Assembly: GCA_003601695.1 (NCBI GenBank)
Contig: PIYH01000022.1
Span: forward strand, 1 to 14,876
Reading direction: 5' to 3'
Origin: Candidatus Bathyarchaeota archaeon
GTDB taxonomy: Archaea; Thermoproteota; Bathyarchaeia; Bathyarchaeales; DTEX01
DNA length: 14,876 nt
Shown one piece after another: positions 1-6,989 of this stretch. Below the pieces are notes generated by a model that did no database searches, was not told where the DNA came from, and worked only from the letters and a program-made list of their open reading frames with translations. The stretch's first letter is position 1, and each line of letters opens with the position of its first letter. The position numbers and the translations under genes are program-made.

Positions 1-70
1 AGTATATGATGCTTGCTAGTTGTATGAAGCCTAGGGAGGTGTACACTATAAGAAACGTCTCTAAGAATGT

Positions 71-853
71 TTAGGTTCTGACACATGTAGTAGTGGCTTG
101 CACATATATTTCTCTCTGGTCATAGCAAGCTACTCTTATGCGGTGAGTCCACGTTCTGAGGATGATGAAGGATGCCGTATATGTTCCATTTCCGAAGTCC
201 TTGAGTTCGTAAGTGTTGAGAGCCGATGCTTCTCTCCAACCTGACATATTACTGTAATATACGGTTAGGTTTTTTGCGAGGGCTGGATGGTCTTCATTGA
301 ATAGGGATATTGTAACGTTGACTACATCCCTAAAAAGGGAATATCTCCTATATATTCCGTTTACAATAAGGGAAGTTGTAATATTTATTGGGTAGTTAAC
401 CGTCGCCTCTACACTTTTACTTGTTAGATTCAGAGAGAAGTCAGCCTTTGCGCTAGTTACTCCCAAGCCCTGTGTTCCCCAGCTTATCCATGTGCCAGAA
501 GAATATGGGTCGTCTTCACAGAGCTCGAAGTTCAAATCACATCTTCCCAGATAATAATGGCTCTCAACGAATTCACACCATCTTTGAAGATTTGTCTCCA
601 ATATCGAAACGTTTCCTCCGTATGATATATTTGCGAGGCTGCCAATTATGAGGTTCCGTGTGCCCAATTTTATATTTCTTATGAAAGCCGCTATCTTGTA
701 TGAATTGTCAACCGAAGATGGATGTTGGCTCACGGTGTATACGTACACTATAGTTGAGATAATAATGAATGCGATAGCCATAGCTGTCAAGATGAGAACT
801 TGCCCTGAGCAATCCTTGCATATCTCTCTTATCCACTTCAGCCGCCTAATCAT
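71..853 (-). CDS. Single-pass membrane-anchored surface protein, TadE/pilin-like N-terminus, function unknown
   Basis: The 260-residue product has a short basic N-terminus (MIRRLKWIRE), a Cys pair and the segment SGQVLILTAMAIAFIIIS, which begins one transmembrane helix at about residues 18-40. The remaining 220 residues look extracellular and carry eight N-X-S/T sequons (NIS, NVS, NLT, NIT, NVT, NLT, NMS, NGT), which suggests an N-glycosylated surface protein. The 'GQ then long hydrophobic run' start resembles archaeal TadE/TadG-like or pilin-like proteins, but I see no clear prepilin peptidase site and no recognisable ectodomain. ATG at 853 has no good ribosome binding site. A TATA-like box about 25 bases upstream suggests a leaderless mRNA. 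The left flank to the window edge shows no convincing next gene. The call as a secreted or anchored protein is fairly sure; the family is not. Confidence 0.7.
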   Translation of the reverse strand: MIRRLKWIREICKDCSGQVLILTAMAIAFIIISTIVYVYTVSQHPSSVDNSYKIAAFIRNIKLGTRNLIIGSLANISYGGNVSILETNLQRWCEFVESHYYLGRCDLNFELCEDDPYSSGTWISWGTQGLGVTSAKADFSLNLTSKSVEATVNYPINITTSLIVNGIYRRYSLFRDVVNVTISLFNEDHPALAKNLTVYYSNMSGWREASALNTYELKDFGNGTYTASFIILRTWTHRIRVACYDQREIYVQATTTCVRT

Positions 854-870
854 GGATGCCTTCCGCTAAA

Positions 871-880
871 GTTTTTAAAT
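871..880 (-). promoter_or_regulatory. TATA box for the surface protein gene at 853
   Basis: On the minus strand the sequence reads ATTTAAAAAC, centred about 23 bases before the ATG at 853. The usual 25-27 base distance from TATA box to transcription start puts the start at or near the ATG, so the mRNA is probably leaderless. This agrees with the weak ribosome binding site. Confidence 0.5.
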
Positions 881-1033
881 TAATATAATTCAAGATTATG
901 GACTAAAGGTTCAGACTGAAAGTATATGAAGGCGTATTTTACTCTAAGGTATACAGGTGCATTGAAGAAAGAGATCTTTAGCTCCATATACTGGAGAGTT
1001 TTGAGATGAGTTCTATATGAAGATAAATACGGT

Positions 1034-1351
1034 CTAGAGAGTGGCAGCTCGGAGCCAAGAGAAATCTGTGCTCGCCGAATTTCCTCTCCACCTCGGATCT
1101 GCGTTGCCGAAGGGTATTAGATGATCAGGATGGCGAAGGGCAGCATGTATTTGGCTAACTATATCGGGATACTCGGAGAATAAGCTTGGGAACTCGACGG
1201 CTTCCGGACAGGGAGGCCACGGCAATACGACTGCTAAGTCTACGCCCTCTTCGTTTAGGCGAGCTATTAAGTTCTCAACTGTGACTGGTTTACGATGTAA
1301 GTTTCTTGGAGATCGAAGATCACCTATATGGGTGTGCATATCAATTGTCAC
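1034..1351 (-). pseudogene. Truncated amidohydrolase (TIM-barrel, amidohydrolase_2-like), N-terminal fragment
   Basis: The 105-residue reading frame starts with the metal-binding motif of the amidohydrolase superfamily, DMHTHIGD (residues 4-11, H-x-H). It continues through the first beta/alpha units (DLAVVLPWPP; HPDHLIPFGNADPRW) to TDFSWL, then ends at a TAG after six more residues. Members of this family are usually about 250-300 residues, so the later metal ligands and most of the barrel are missing. No continuation is visible in any frame of the 160 bases downstream, so this looks like a 3' deletion rather than a frameshift. The start is GTG at 1351, preceded by a GTGAT element. The gene lies just left of, and divergent from, tRNA-Pro. 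It is almost certainly not a working hydrolase, though a short product could still be made. Confidence 0.7.
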
Positions 1352-1404
1352 AACATATCACGCTAATTCTTTACGTCGTATTTGCGACGTTTCATAAATT
1401 TAAT

Positions 1405-1413
1405 CCTTAAAAG
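1405..1413 (+). promoter_or_regulatory. Possible TATA box for tRNA-Pro
   Basis: CCTTAAAAG lies about 42 bases before the mature tRNA 5' end. A start site 25 bases downstream would leave a leader of about 16 bases. It is the best A/T box in this spacer, but the match is modest. Confidence 0.3.
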
Positions 1414-1451
1414 CCGAAAGCCTCATATTTTGGGTTATCATCCATCCAGAT

Positions 1452-1529
1452 GGGGTCGTCGGCTAGCTTGGTCTAGGCTCCGAGCTTCGGGCGCTCGGGA
1501 CCCCGGTTCAAATCCGGGCGACCCCACCA
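1452..1529 (+). tRNA. tRNA-Pro (anticodon CGG), CCA encoded
   Basis: A full cloverleaf can be folded by eye. The acceptor stem is GGGGTCG (1452-1458) with CGACCCC (1519-1525). The D arm is 1461-1479 with GG in the loop. The anticodon stem is CGAGC (1481-1485) with GCTCG (1493-1497), around the seven-base loop TTCGGGC. The T arm is CCCGG-TTCAAAT-CCGGG (1502-1518). Loop positions 34-36 are CGG, which reads proline CCG codons. The discriminator is A1526 and CCA is encoded at 1527-1529. There is no intron. A T-rich tract follows at 1568. Confidence 0.97.
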
Positions 1530-1567
1530 CTAAGTCTAGTTGCTTCTTTTGCCGTATGCTCTATTAA

Positions 1568-1583
1568 TTTTTTGTTTGTTTTT
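1568..1583 (+). terminator. Oligo-T terminator after tRNA-Pro
   Basis: TTTTTTGTTTGTTTTT begins 39 bases after the tRNA CCA. Runs of T on the coding strand are the usual intrinsic termination signal of archaeal RNA polymerase. Confidence 0.6.
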
Positions 1584-1597
1584 GACGTGTTTTCTGT

Positions 1598-1625
1598 AAT
1601 TTTAGAAATATTCAAACCTAAAATT
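1598..1625. repeat. 8-bp inverted repeat between convergent genes
   Basis: AATTTTAG (1598-1605) and CTAAAATT (1618-1625) are perfect inverted copies with a 12-base loop. They sit between tRNA-Pro (plus) and the phospholipase D gene (minus). The AT-rich stem could add to termination, but at this length chance is possible. Confidence 0.3.
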
Positions 1626-1707
1626 CTTAAAGAGGTTATGCTCCCCTCTCAAGTTTACGTAGGAATCTTTCTAAAGGTATGATTTATTAAGTCTTCAATG
1701 CCAATTT

Positions 1708-2850
1708 TTACCAGCTTTCTTTATCTATGAGCTCTCCGTCTTTATTATATAGATAGGCTGTGTCACCATCATTATTCCATAATGGACTGCCGGATCCCCA
1801 GTATAACTCTGTTTCTGTGTTTGTTCCCGATCCTGTATGGACTGTTACAGTGCTTCCTGCCTTTAATATGAAGGATGGAAAAATATATCGATGATTTGAC
1901 TCATCCTTCAAGATCCATCCTGTTAAGTCGACGTCCTTGGAGCCCTTGTTCTCGATGACTACGTATTCTCCGTTAAGGTTCTTGCGGTCGTCTCCTGGAG
2001 GATTATAATTAACATAAGAAATTATAACTCCGGTTGATGCCTGTGGAGCTGATGGAGTTTGTTCTCCCTCATCTTGTCCCTTACTTTGCTCCCATATCTT
2101 TTCGAATTCTTGCTCGTAAATGTTAGCTACATCATCGCTTAAAATTATGATTAGGTTTTCATTATTGAACTTCTCCGCACGTGTTGAGTAATTATAACTT
2201 CCAGTAATAACAATAATTCCGTCAATAATCATGATTTTATCATGCATATACGCCGAGTTCGTATCGTTTCGAACCTCTATACCTGCAGCCTTCAGCTTCT
2301 GATACTCACTATATCTGGTTATCTGCTGCTTTTCGAAGACTACTTTAACATCCACTCCGCGATCATGTGCCTCTATCAGGGCGTCGCTTATTGAGTCGAG
2401 CGTAAAACTGTAGATTAAGATGTGTATTGATACGTTCGCCCGGCTTATCCAATAAAGAAGCTGCTCTTCGCATTCTCCATTCGGAGAAAAATAGACGCCG
2501 AGAATCTTCAAGTTTAATTGCTGCTTAAGATCTGAGATTTGATTTTGTAAAGATGAGATAAATTGTTCTTTTTCTGTAATCTGAGATTGTAACTCTTGAA
2601 TTGTCGAGTTCTTTTCTTGAAGTTTAGTTTGGAGTTTCTGAATCAATGAATCCTTACTTATTATTTGAGATTGCAAATCTGCAATCTGAGAAAGTTTCTG
2701 ATCAAGAGTTTCCTGTAGATTTGAGACTTGGGACGTTAAAGATTCAATTTCCTTTTCATACCGTGGAACATCAATCGAAGAAGCCCCTAAACCGAAACCA
2801 ATAAAGAGACAGACAAAAGCAACAATAACATATTTTATAAAAGACCTCAC
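1708..2850 (-). CDS. Membrane-anchored coiled-coil, phospholipase D-like nuclease/lipase with C-terminal lamin-tail domain
   Basis: The 380-residue protein has four parts. Residues 5-25 form one N-terminal membrane anchor or uncleaved signal. Residues 30-113 form a coiled coil built of repeated Q/L/S/E/I heptads. Residues 115-256 form a phospholipase D-family domain with one HKD motif (H203-x-K205-x4-D210, then GSYNYS). Residues 272-380 form a lamin-tail (LTD-like) beta-sandwich, recognised by YVVIENKGSKDVDLTGWIL and the final WNNDGDTAYLYNKDG. Single-HKD enzymes normally dimerise to complete the active site, and the coiled coil may hold the dimer. Known relatives cut DNA (Nuc type) or phosphodiesters. 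The anchor orientation suggests work outside the membrane. The start is GTG at 2850, with GAGGGAT (2859-2865) eight bases upstream and an A/T box at 2871-2880. The domain calls are firm; the substrate is unknown. Confidence 0.85.
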   Translation of the reverse strand: MRSFIKYVIVAFVCLFIGFGLGASSIDVPRYEKEIESLTSQVSNLQETLDQKLSQIADLQSQIISKDSLIQKLQTKLQEKNSTIQELQSQITEKEQFISSLQNQISDLKQQLNLKILGVYFSPNGECEEQLLYWISRANVSIHILIYSFTLDSISDALIEAHDRGVDVKVVFEKQQITRYSEYQKLKAAGIEVRNDTNSAYMHDKIMIIDGIIVITGSYNYSTRAEKFNNENLIIILSDDVANIYEQEFEKIWEQSKGQDEGEQTPSAPQASTGVIISYVNYNPPGDDRKNLNGEYVVIENKGSKDVDLTGWILKDESNHRYIFPSFILKAGSTVTVHTGSGTNTETELYWGSGSPLWNNDGDTAYLYNKDGELIDKESW

Positions 2851-2891
2851 GAATTCAAATCCCTCACAATCTATTTTTATTAATTTCTCTA

Positions 2892-3056
2892 ATGAAAATT
2901 GTCATATCTATTTTAGGGTTTCTAATTAGCCTTTTTGTTGTTTCTGCGATATAGATCTTTGGTGGTAGAGTCTCAGATATTTTTTGGATCTTTTCTATAT
3001 CGATGGCTTGCTTCATATGCTATGTTTCTGCCGCTTCTGTCCTGCTATTTTTATAG
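2892..3056 (+). other. Small hydrophobic reading frame interrupted by an in-frame TAG
   Basis: From ATG at 2892 the frame gives MKIVISILGFLISLFVVSAI, then TAG at 2952-2954, then 33 more codons rich in I/F/S/L, ending at TAG 3054-3056. Without the first TAG it would be a 54-residue protein with two membrane helices. There is no ribosome binding site and no family I recognise. It may be a decayed small membrane gene or A/T-driven chance. This is the only coding-like signal in the 263-base spacer between the divergent phospholipase D and MntP genes. Confidence 0.2.
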
Positions 3057-3063
3057 TGAAGCA

Positions 3064-3070
3064 TTTTTAA
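3064..3070 (+). promoter_or_regulatory. TATA box for the MntP gene
   Basis: TTTTTAA lies about 50 bases before the GTG start. A transcript starting about 25 bases further on would begin near 3092, just before the GGAG ribosome binding site at 3100-3103. A second A/T box (TATTTTTATAG, 3046-3056) is an alternative. Confidence 0.4.
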
Positions 3071-3113
3071 GCAGAGAGCAGTTTAGAAGAAGTGTAAAAG
3101 GAGAAGGATCGCG

Positions 3114-3668
3114 GTGGATGTTCCAACAATCCTTCTGATCGCTGTAGGATTAGCGATGGATTCGTTTTCTGTATCAATAGCGAGCGGGATCTATATGAGA
3201 TCGCCTAAAATAGAAGATGCTCTTAAGGTTGGGGGATTCTTCGGTTTCTTTCAGGCTTTCATGCCTCTTATAGGATGGTTGGGTACCTTAACCTTACTGG
3301 ATGTTATTTCCAACTTCGACCACTGGATAGCCTTTTTCCTACTTCTGCTGATCGGATGTAAGATGATGAAGTCCGCTAATGGAAAGAATGGCATTTTAAA
3401 GGAAGATGTGCTTAACGGAGTTACGTTACTAACACTTTCAGTCGCAACCAGCATAGACGCGTTAGCCGTCGGGATTACGTTCGCATTCTTGAGATTTCCA
3501 ATCTTCAGCTCCATAATTATAATCGGCACCGTCACGTTTCTGTTATCGTTTCTCGGCTTATACATGGGAAGATACGTCAGCAAGGCTTTCGAGAGAAATA
3601 TCGAGATTATCGGAGGAATAATTCTGATAATGATTGGAGTTAAGATTCTTCTGGAGCATTTATCTTAA
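3114..3668 (+). CDS. mntP: Putative manganese efflux pump, MntP family
   Basis: The 184-residue product has the length and six-helix layout of MntP (formerly YebN/DUF204): helices at about 4-24, 38-60, 68-86, 100-125, 130-150 and 163-181. Two internally related halves each carry the family's acidic signature, VGLAMDSFSVS (D16) in helix 1 and SVATSIDALAVG (D115) in helix 4. These aspartates lie in the proposed Mn(II) path of characterised members. The expected role is export of Mn(II) from the cytoplasm. The start is GTG at 3114, supported by GGAG at 3100-3103. An overlapping frame beginning near 2935 is not supported. The gene stands alone, with its own upstream A/T box. I see no mntR-type operator or riboswitch; bacterial mntP genes often have one, but archaeal control is unknown to me. 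Confidence 0.9.
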   Translation: MDVPTILLIAVGLAMDSFSVSIASGIYMRSPKIEDALKVGGFFGFFQAFMPLIGWLGTLTLLDVISNFDHWIAFFLLLLIGCKMMKSANGKNGILKEDVLNGVTLLTLSVATSIDALAVGITFAFLRFPIFSSIIIIGTVTFLLSFLGLYMGRYVSKAFERNIEIIGGIILIMIGVKILLEHLS

Positions 3669-3741
3669 GCGGAAATATGCCTCCGGAAGGGCGTTTTAGC
3701 ATCAGAAGGTTTCTTAAAGAGACATAGACAACTGAGCAAAC

Positions 3742-3749
3742 CATAAAAG
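3742..3749 (+). promoter_or_regulatory. TATA box for the phosphohydrolase gene
   Basis: CATAAAAG sits about 50 bases before the GTG start at 3795. It would give a leader of about 23 bases carrying the GGAGGAGATG ribosome binding site (3783-3792). Confidence 0.4.
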
Positions 3750-3794
3750 AGGATGGATTAATATTTCAGCATCAACGATTAGGGAGGAGATGAG

Positions 3795-5774
3795 GTGTTA
3801 AAGCCCGAAAAGCTTGTTCTCATAGGACTCGACGCGCCTATCGCGCCGAGAATTTACGATTACGCAATGAAGGGACATCTGCCCAATATTAAGAGATTAA
3901 TCAACCGAGGCGTCTACTTCAGAAACTGTATGGTGCCGTATCCTACGATAACGCCTCCCAACTGGACAAGCATCGTAACCGGGGCGCGAATAGGAACTCA
4001 TGGAATAACATGCTTCAATATGCATAAGCCTGGCATGCCCCTTGACCATACGTATTCCGCTTTTGATTCACGTGACTGCAGAGCCCAATACATATGGGAG
4101 GCAATAGAAGAAACAGGTGAGCCAGTTTTGATCGTGAACTATCCGTCTACATGGCCTCCTCGAGGAAAAAATATAATTCAGATTGGAGGAGCAGGGCTAG
4201 CTCTCAATGAATGGAGAATTGCCCCCGGACTTGAACGTGTAGAAGTAGGTAGATACGCTGCGAAGTATGGAGTCACAATATGCGATGGTATGCTCTTCTC
4301 AAGCGACGAGTATCCCTTAGCGGCGAAGATAAATCTTAGAGAGGGTGGAGAATGGAAGAATCTGCCGAGTGGCGTGAAGGATATACGTGAAGCCGAGATC
4401 AACCTCTACTTTCCCAGAGCATTATATAGAGTGGAACATACATCATGGTTGCTTCTCGCTTTAGATTATGGCTCAGGCTTCACCGAGATCGTCCTCTCAA
4501 AAGCGAGGGACTTCAACTCTGCCTTTGCAAGGCTGAAAAGAGGAGAGTGGAGTCAGCTTATCAAGGACGTATTCGAGACGGAGAAGGGAGAGTTTAGAGC
4601 GGCCTTCAAAGTCAAGCTAATCGAGCTCTCACGTGACTGTTCAAAGATTAAACTATATGTCTCTCCGATAGGGGCTCTCTCCGGATGGAGCTATCCCGAA
4701 AATATAGCTGAGAAACTCGAGTTTGAAGATGTCTATCCGATTCCCACTCGCGGAGCATATACTGCCCTAACTCTAGGCTGGATCGATGAGGAGACATTCC
4801 TCGAGATCGTCGATATGGAGCACAAATGGTTCGCGAAGGCAGCATGCAAGCTCATGGATGAGAAACCCTCTTGGAAGATCTTTGTGATGCATGCTCACTG
4901 TCCAGATTGGGCTTACCACACATTCATAAATGAGGTAGACCCATCCACCGCCACCAGCAGAGATAAAAATAAAACCTATTTGAGGATTGAACTGGAATTC
5001 TATAAGAGTATAGACCGTATGATTGGAGAAATCCTAAGCAAAACTGATCCAAGTAAGACATTGATAGTCATAGTTTCCGATCATGGAGCAAAGCCTACAG
5101 CACATAAGATTGATATCCGAAGCATACTGGAGAATGCGGGATTATTAGTCTATAAGAAAGAAAATGGACATAGAGTAATAGACTGGAGCAGAACAAGAGC
5201 TGCGCCGCAGAGATCATGCTACATATACGTGAACCTTAAAGGTAGAGATCCGGAGGGTATAGTTAAGCCTCAAGAATACAATAAGGTAGTAGACCAAGTA
5301 ATAAAGGCACTATATGACTATACTGATCCGGAAACTGGACTTAAACCTATCCTTTTCGCTCTTAGAAGGGAGGACGCCCGCATAATCGGTCTCTATGGAG
5401 AGAGAGTTGGGGACATAATATTCGCGTTGAGGCCGGAATTTGGCGGACAGCACGGCGCCTTTCTGCCAACCGCAAAATATGGCATAGGCGACCTAAGAGG
5501 ATTACTGATAATGGCTGGTCCGGGGATTAAGAAGGGCGTGGTGATAGATAGAACTGTATGGCTTATGGATATAATGCCGACTGTATGCTACTTGATGGAT
5601 CTGCCGATACCGCGAGATGCTGAAGGAGCCGTAATCTATCAAGCATTAGAGGATCCAAACTTCAAAATTAGAGAACTCAAAGAACTGAGAGAAAAGTATG
5701 AAAGGCTTAAAGCGGCTGTTGAGAGTGAGATGAACTTAACTCACACTTACTTCATGAGTAATCTCAGGGAATAA
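3795..5774 (+). CDS. Alkaline phosphatase-superfamily phosphohydrolase/phosphodiesterase (COG3379-like)
   Basis: The 659-residue protein carries the two-metal catalytic core of the type I phosphodiesterase/nucleotide pyrophosphatase branch. D13 is in LIGLDAP. The likely nucleophile T53 is in TITPPNWTSIVTG, which lines up with the T-x-P-N of nucleotide pyrophosphatases. D371 and H375 are in CPDWAYHTF, D429-H430 in VSDHGAK, and H553 in GGQHGAF. All expected metal ligands are present, so it should be active. Residues of about 130-345 form a large insert that probably caps the active site and sets specificity. There is no signal peptide, so it should be cytoplasmic. A C-terminal helix (about 622-646) could be a short coiled coil. 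The start is GTG at 3795 with a strong GGAGGAGATG eight bases or less upstream; the nearer ATG is out of frame. It is single-gene by context. The substrate (nucleotide, sugar phosphate or phospholipid head group) cannot be told from sequence. Confidence 0.85.
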   Translation: MLKPEKLVLIGLDAPIAPRIYDYAMKGHLPNIKRLINRGVYFRNCMVPYPTITPPNWTSIVTGARIGTHGITCFNMHKPGMPLDHTYSAFDSRDCRAQYIWEAIEETGEPVLIVNYPSTWPPRGKNIIQIGGAGLALNEWRIAPGLERVEVGRYAAKYGVTICDGMLFSSDEYPLAAKINLREGGEWKNLPSGVKDIREAEINLYFPRALYRVEHTSWLLLALDYGSGFTEIVLSKARDFNSAFARLKRGEWSQLIKDVFETEKGEFRAAFKVKLIELSRDCSKIKLYVSPIGALSGWSYPENIAEKLEFEDVYPIPTRGAYTALTLGWIDEETFLEIVDMEHKWFAKAACKLMDEKPSWKIFVMHAHCPDWAYHTFINEVDPSTATSRDKNKTYLRIELEFYKSIDRMIGEILSKTDPSKTLIVIVSDHGAKPTAHKIDIRSILENAGLLVYKKENGHRVIDWSRTRAAPQRSCYIYVNLKGRDPEGIVKPQEYNKVVDQVIKALYDYTDPETGLKPILFALRREDARIIGLYGERVGDIIFALRPEFGGQHGAFLPTAKYGIGDLRGLLIMAGPGIKKGVVIDRTVWLMDIMPTVCYLMDLPIPRDAEGAVIYQALEDPNFKIRELKELREKYERLKAAVESEMNLTHTYFMSNLRE

Positions 5775-5818
5775 ACTAAGGCTGTCTCTTTCCATATCCA
5801 CGCATAAAGCTAACGTAG

Positions 5819-5830
5819 AAAATAAATAAA
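5819..5830 (+). promoter_or_regulatory. TATA box for the alkyltransferase gene
   Basis: AAATAAATAAAT lies about 40 bases before the ATG at 5865. The predicted start near 5850 leaves room for TGAGGA (5853-5858) as ribosome binding site. Confidence 0.4.
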
Positions 5831-5864
5831 TCTCCAATTGCGATTGAGATGCTGAGGAAGCGTC

Positions 5865-6221
5865 ATGGAAGAAGAAAAAAGAAAAGTTTACAGCAAAGAA
5901 GAGATTCTGAATCTTCTATCTGGAATGACGGAGTTTGAGAGAGCTGTTCTCACGGCGACATTGGAGATTCCTAAGGGGAAAGTGAGCACATATAAGAGAG
6001 TAGCTGAGAGAATTGGCAGACCGAACGCTTATAGGGCTGTCGGAAACGCGCTTCATAAGAATCCTTTGCCGCCCATAATTCCATGTCATAGAGTCATACG
6101 GTCAGATGGCTTCATTGCTGGAGATGAGAAGTCAGCAGAAACTAGAAGACGGTTACTAATTGATGAAGGAGTAAAAGTTATCGGGAGGAGAGTCAAGCTC
6201 TCAAAAGATATATTATATTGA
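5865..6221 (+). CDS. ogt: Methylated-DNA--[protein]-cysteine S-methyltransferase, single-domain
   Basis: This suicide repair protein moves O6-alkyl groups from guanine in DNA onto its own cysteine. The 118 residues correspond to the C-terminal DNA-binding/catalytic domain only. The helix-turn-helix region is at 38-63, with R57 of RAVGNAL as the arginine finger and N61 as the hinge Asn. The active-site motif is IIPCHRV (C74, H75, R76), and a probable triad Glu is E101 in LLIDEG. Because the cysteine is present, this is not an alkyltransferase-like (ATL) protein, which has a different residue there. The usual N-terminal domain of about 60-80 residues is absent; only about 20 charged residues precede the core. 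The start is ATG at 5865 with TGAGGA seven bases upstream. The gene stands alone, and the next gene has its own promoter. Confidence 0.93.
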   Translation: MEEEKRKVYSKEEILNLLSGMTEFERAVLTATLEIPKGKVSTYKRVAERIGRPNAYRAVGNALHKNPLPPIIPCHRVIRSDGFIAGDEKSAETRRRLLIDEGVKVIGRRVKLSKDILY

Positions 6222-6239
6222 TGTCTCAGTATAAAAAAA

Positions 6240-6248
6240 GTTTAATAA
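6240..6248 (+). promoter_or_regulatory. TATA box for the proteasome beta gene
   Basis: GTTTAATAA lies about 57 bases before the TTG start at 6301 and predicts a start near 6272. AGTATAAAAA just upstream (6229-6238) is an alternative box. The leader contains GGGTG (6288-6292), which fits the 16S tail. Confidence 0.4.
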
Positions 6249-6300
6249 TGCGGCATAGTGTTATCCTCATAAAGGCTGAGTTAGATTAGGGTGTATCAGA

Positions 6301-6915
6301 TTGTTTGAGAATCAATCATCACCATTATACTTGCCCGGGGCGACTACTGTCGGTATTCTTTGTAAGGATGGAGTTGTCTTAGCATCTGAGAAAAGAGTCT
6401 CCTATGGGAATCTCGTCCTCAGCCGCTCCGGAAAGAAAGTGTTCAAAATAACGCCGAATATAGGAGCGGCATGCGCCGGACTTGTCTCAGATATGCAGAC
6501 GCTTGTACGGCAGGTAGGAGCATACGCAAACCTCTTTAGACTCGAGGTTAACCGTCCAATAACTGTTAGAGCCGTTGCCAAGCTCATGTCAAATCTACTT
6601 TTCAGCAGAAGACTCTACCCATTAATAACGCAGACCGTCGTCGGCGGAGTTGATGAAGATGGACCAGCACTGTATGTTCTAGACCTGCTCGGCTCAAATA
6701 TTCCGGATAATTATACAGCTGTTGGGTCTGGAGCTGAGATGGCGATGGGCGTCCTAGAGGAATATTATAGAGAAGATGTGACCGTGGAGGAAGGGAGGAG
6801 ACTCGCCGAGAAAGCGATAAGATCTGCTATAAGCCGAGATGCTATGAGCGGAGATGGTATAGACTTCATGATTATAACAAAGGATGGAGTAAAAGAGGAA
6901 TCAATTACGTTCTAA
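6301..6915 (+). CDS. psmB: Proteasome beta subunit lacking the catalytic Thr1 (predicted non-catalytic)
   Basis: The product is an Ntn-hydrolase-fold beta subunit of the archaeal 20S proteasome, 204 residues with a 13-residue leader. Aligned by eye to the Thermoplasma subunit, the processing site G-TTTVGI reads G13-A14-T-T-V-G-I here, so the residue that should become the N-terminal nucleophile Thr1 is alanine (GCG). The other active-site positions are kept: E30 (position 17), K46 (33), S143 in GSG (129), and D180 and S183 in RDAMSGDG (166 and 169). From memory, crenarchaea carry a second, non-catalytic beta subunit of this kind that assembles with a catalytic one, and this fits that class. 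The start is TTG at 6301, the only in-frame choice that keeps the leader, with GGGTG eight bases upstream. The alpha subunit and the catalytic beta are not in the window. Confidence 0.93.
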   Translation: MFENQSSPLYLPGATTVGILCKDGVVLASEKRVSYGNLVLSRSGKKVFKITPNIGAACAGLVSDMQTLVRQVGAYANLFRLEVNRPITVRAVAKLMSNLLFSRRLYPLITQTVVGGVDEDGPALYVLDLLGSNIPDNYTAVGSGAEMAMGVLEEYYREDVTVEEGRRLAEKAIRSAISRDAMSGDGIDFMIITKDGVKEESITF

Positions 6916-6947
6916 ATCTAGTTTCCTTTCTAGCTTAGGAATTTAGG

Positions 6948-6955
6948 TTTTTAAA
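6948..6955 (+). promoter_or_regulatory. TATA box for the AMMECR1 gene
   Basis: TTTTTAAA in the short spacer after psmB predicts a start near 6977, just before or at the GAGGG element of the AMMECR1 gene. This indicates separate transcription from psmB. Confidence 0.45.
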
Positions 6956-6976
6956 GAATAATAACCCATTTAGATT

Positions 6977-6981
6977 GAGGG
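6977..6981 (+). promoter_or_regulatory. Ribosome binding site deciding the AMMECR1 start
   Basis: GAGGG ends eight bases before ATG 6990. The longer frame beginning with TTG at 6975 would overlap this element and has no ribosome binding site of its own, so ATG 6990 is preferred. Confidence 0.55.
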
Positions 6982-6989
6982 TTACATGC

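Noticed and set aside
1..70. Open minus-strand frame from a GTG near 46 running off the left edge
   Set aside because: About 15 codons with no ribosome binding site; nothing to distinguish it from chance.
880..987. 35-residue minus-strand frame after the truncated amidohydrolase
   Set aside because: Too short, no ribosome binding site, overlaps the TATA box of the next gene and does not resemble the missing amidohydrolase part.
1505..1529. tRNA-Pro 3' end as an integration (att) site
   Set aside because: No second copy of this sequence, integrase or foreign island is visible in the window.
1382..1567. 61-residue frame over the tRNA-Pro gene
   Set aside because: It reads through the structural RNA and has no protein-like features.
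2935..3138. 67-residue plus-strand frame overlapping the mntP start
   Set aside because: It starts at a TTG without a ribosome binding site, covers the mntP promoter and leader, and matches nothing; mntP with GTG 3114 and GGAG explains the region.
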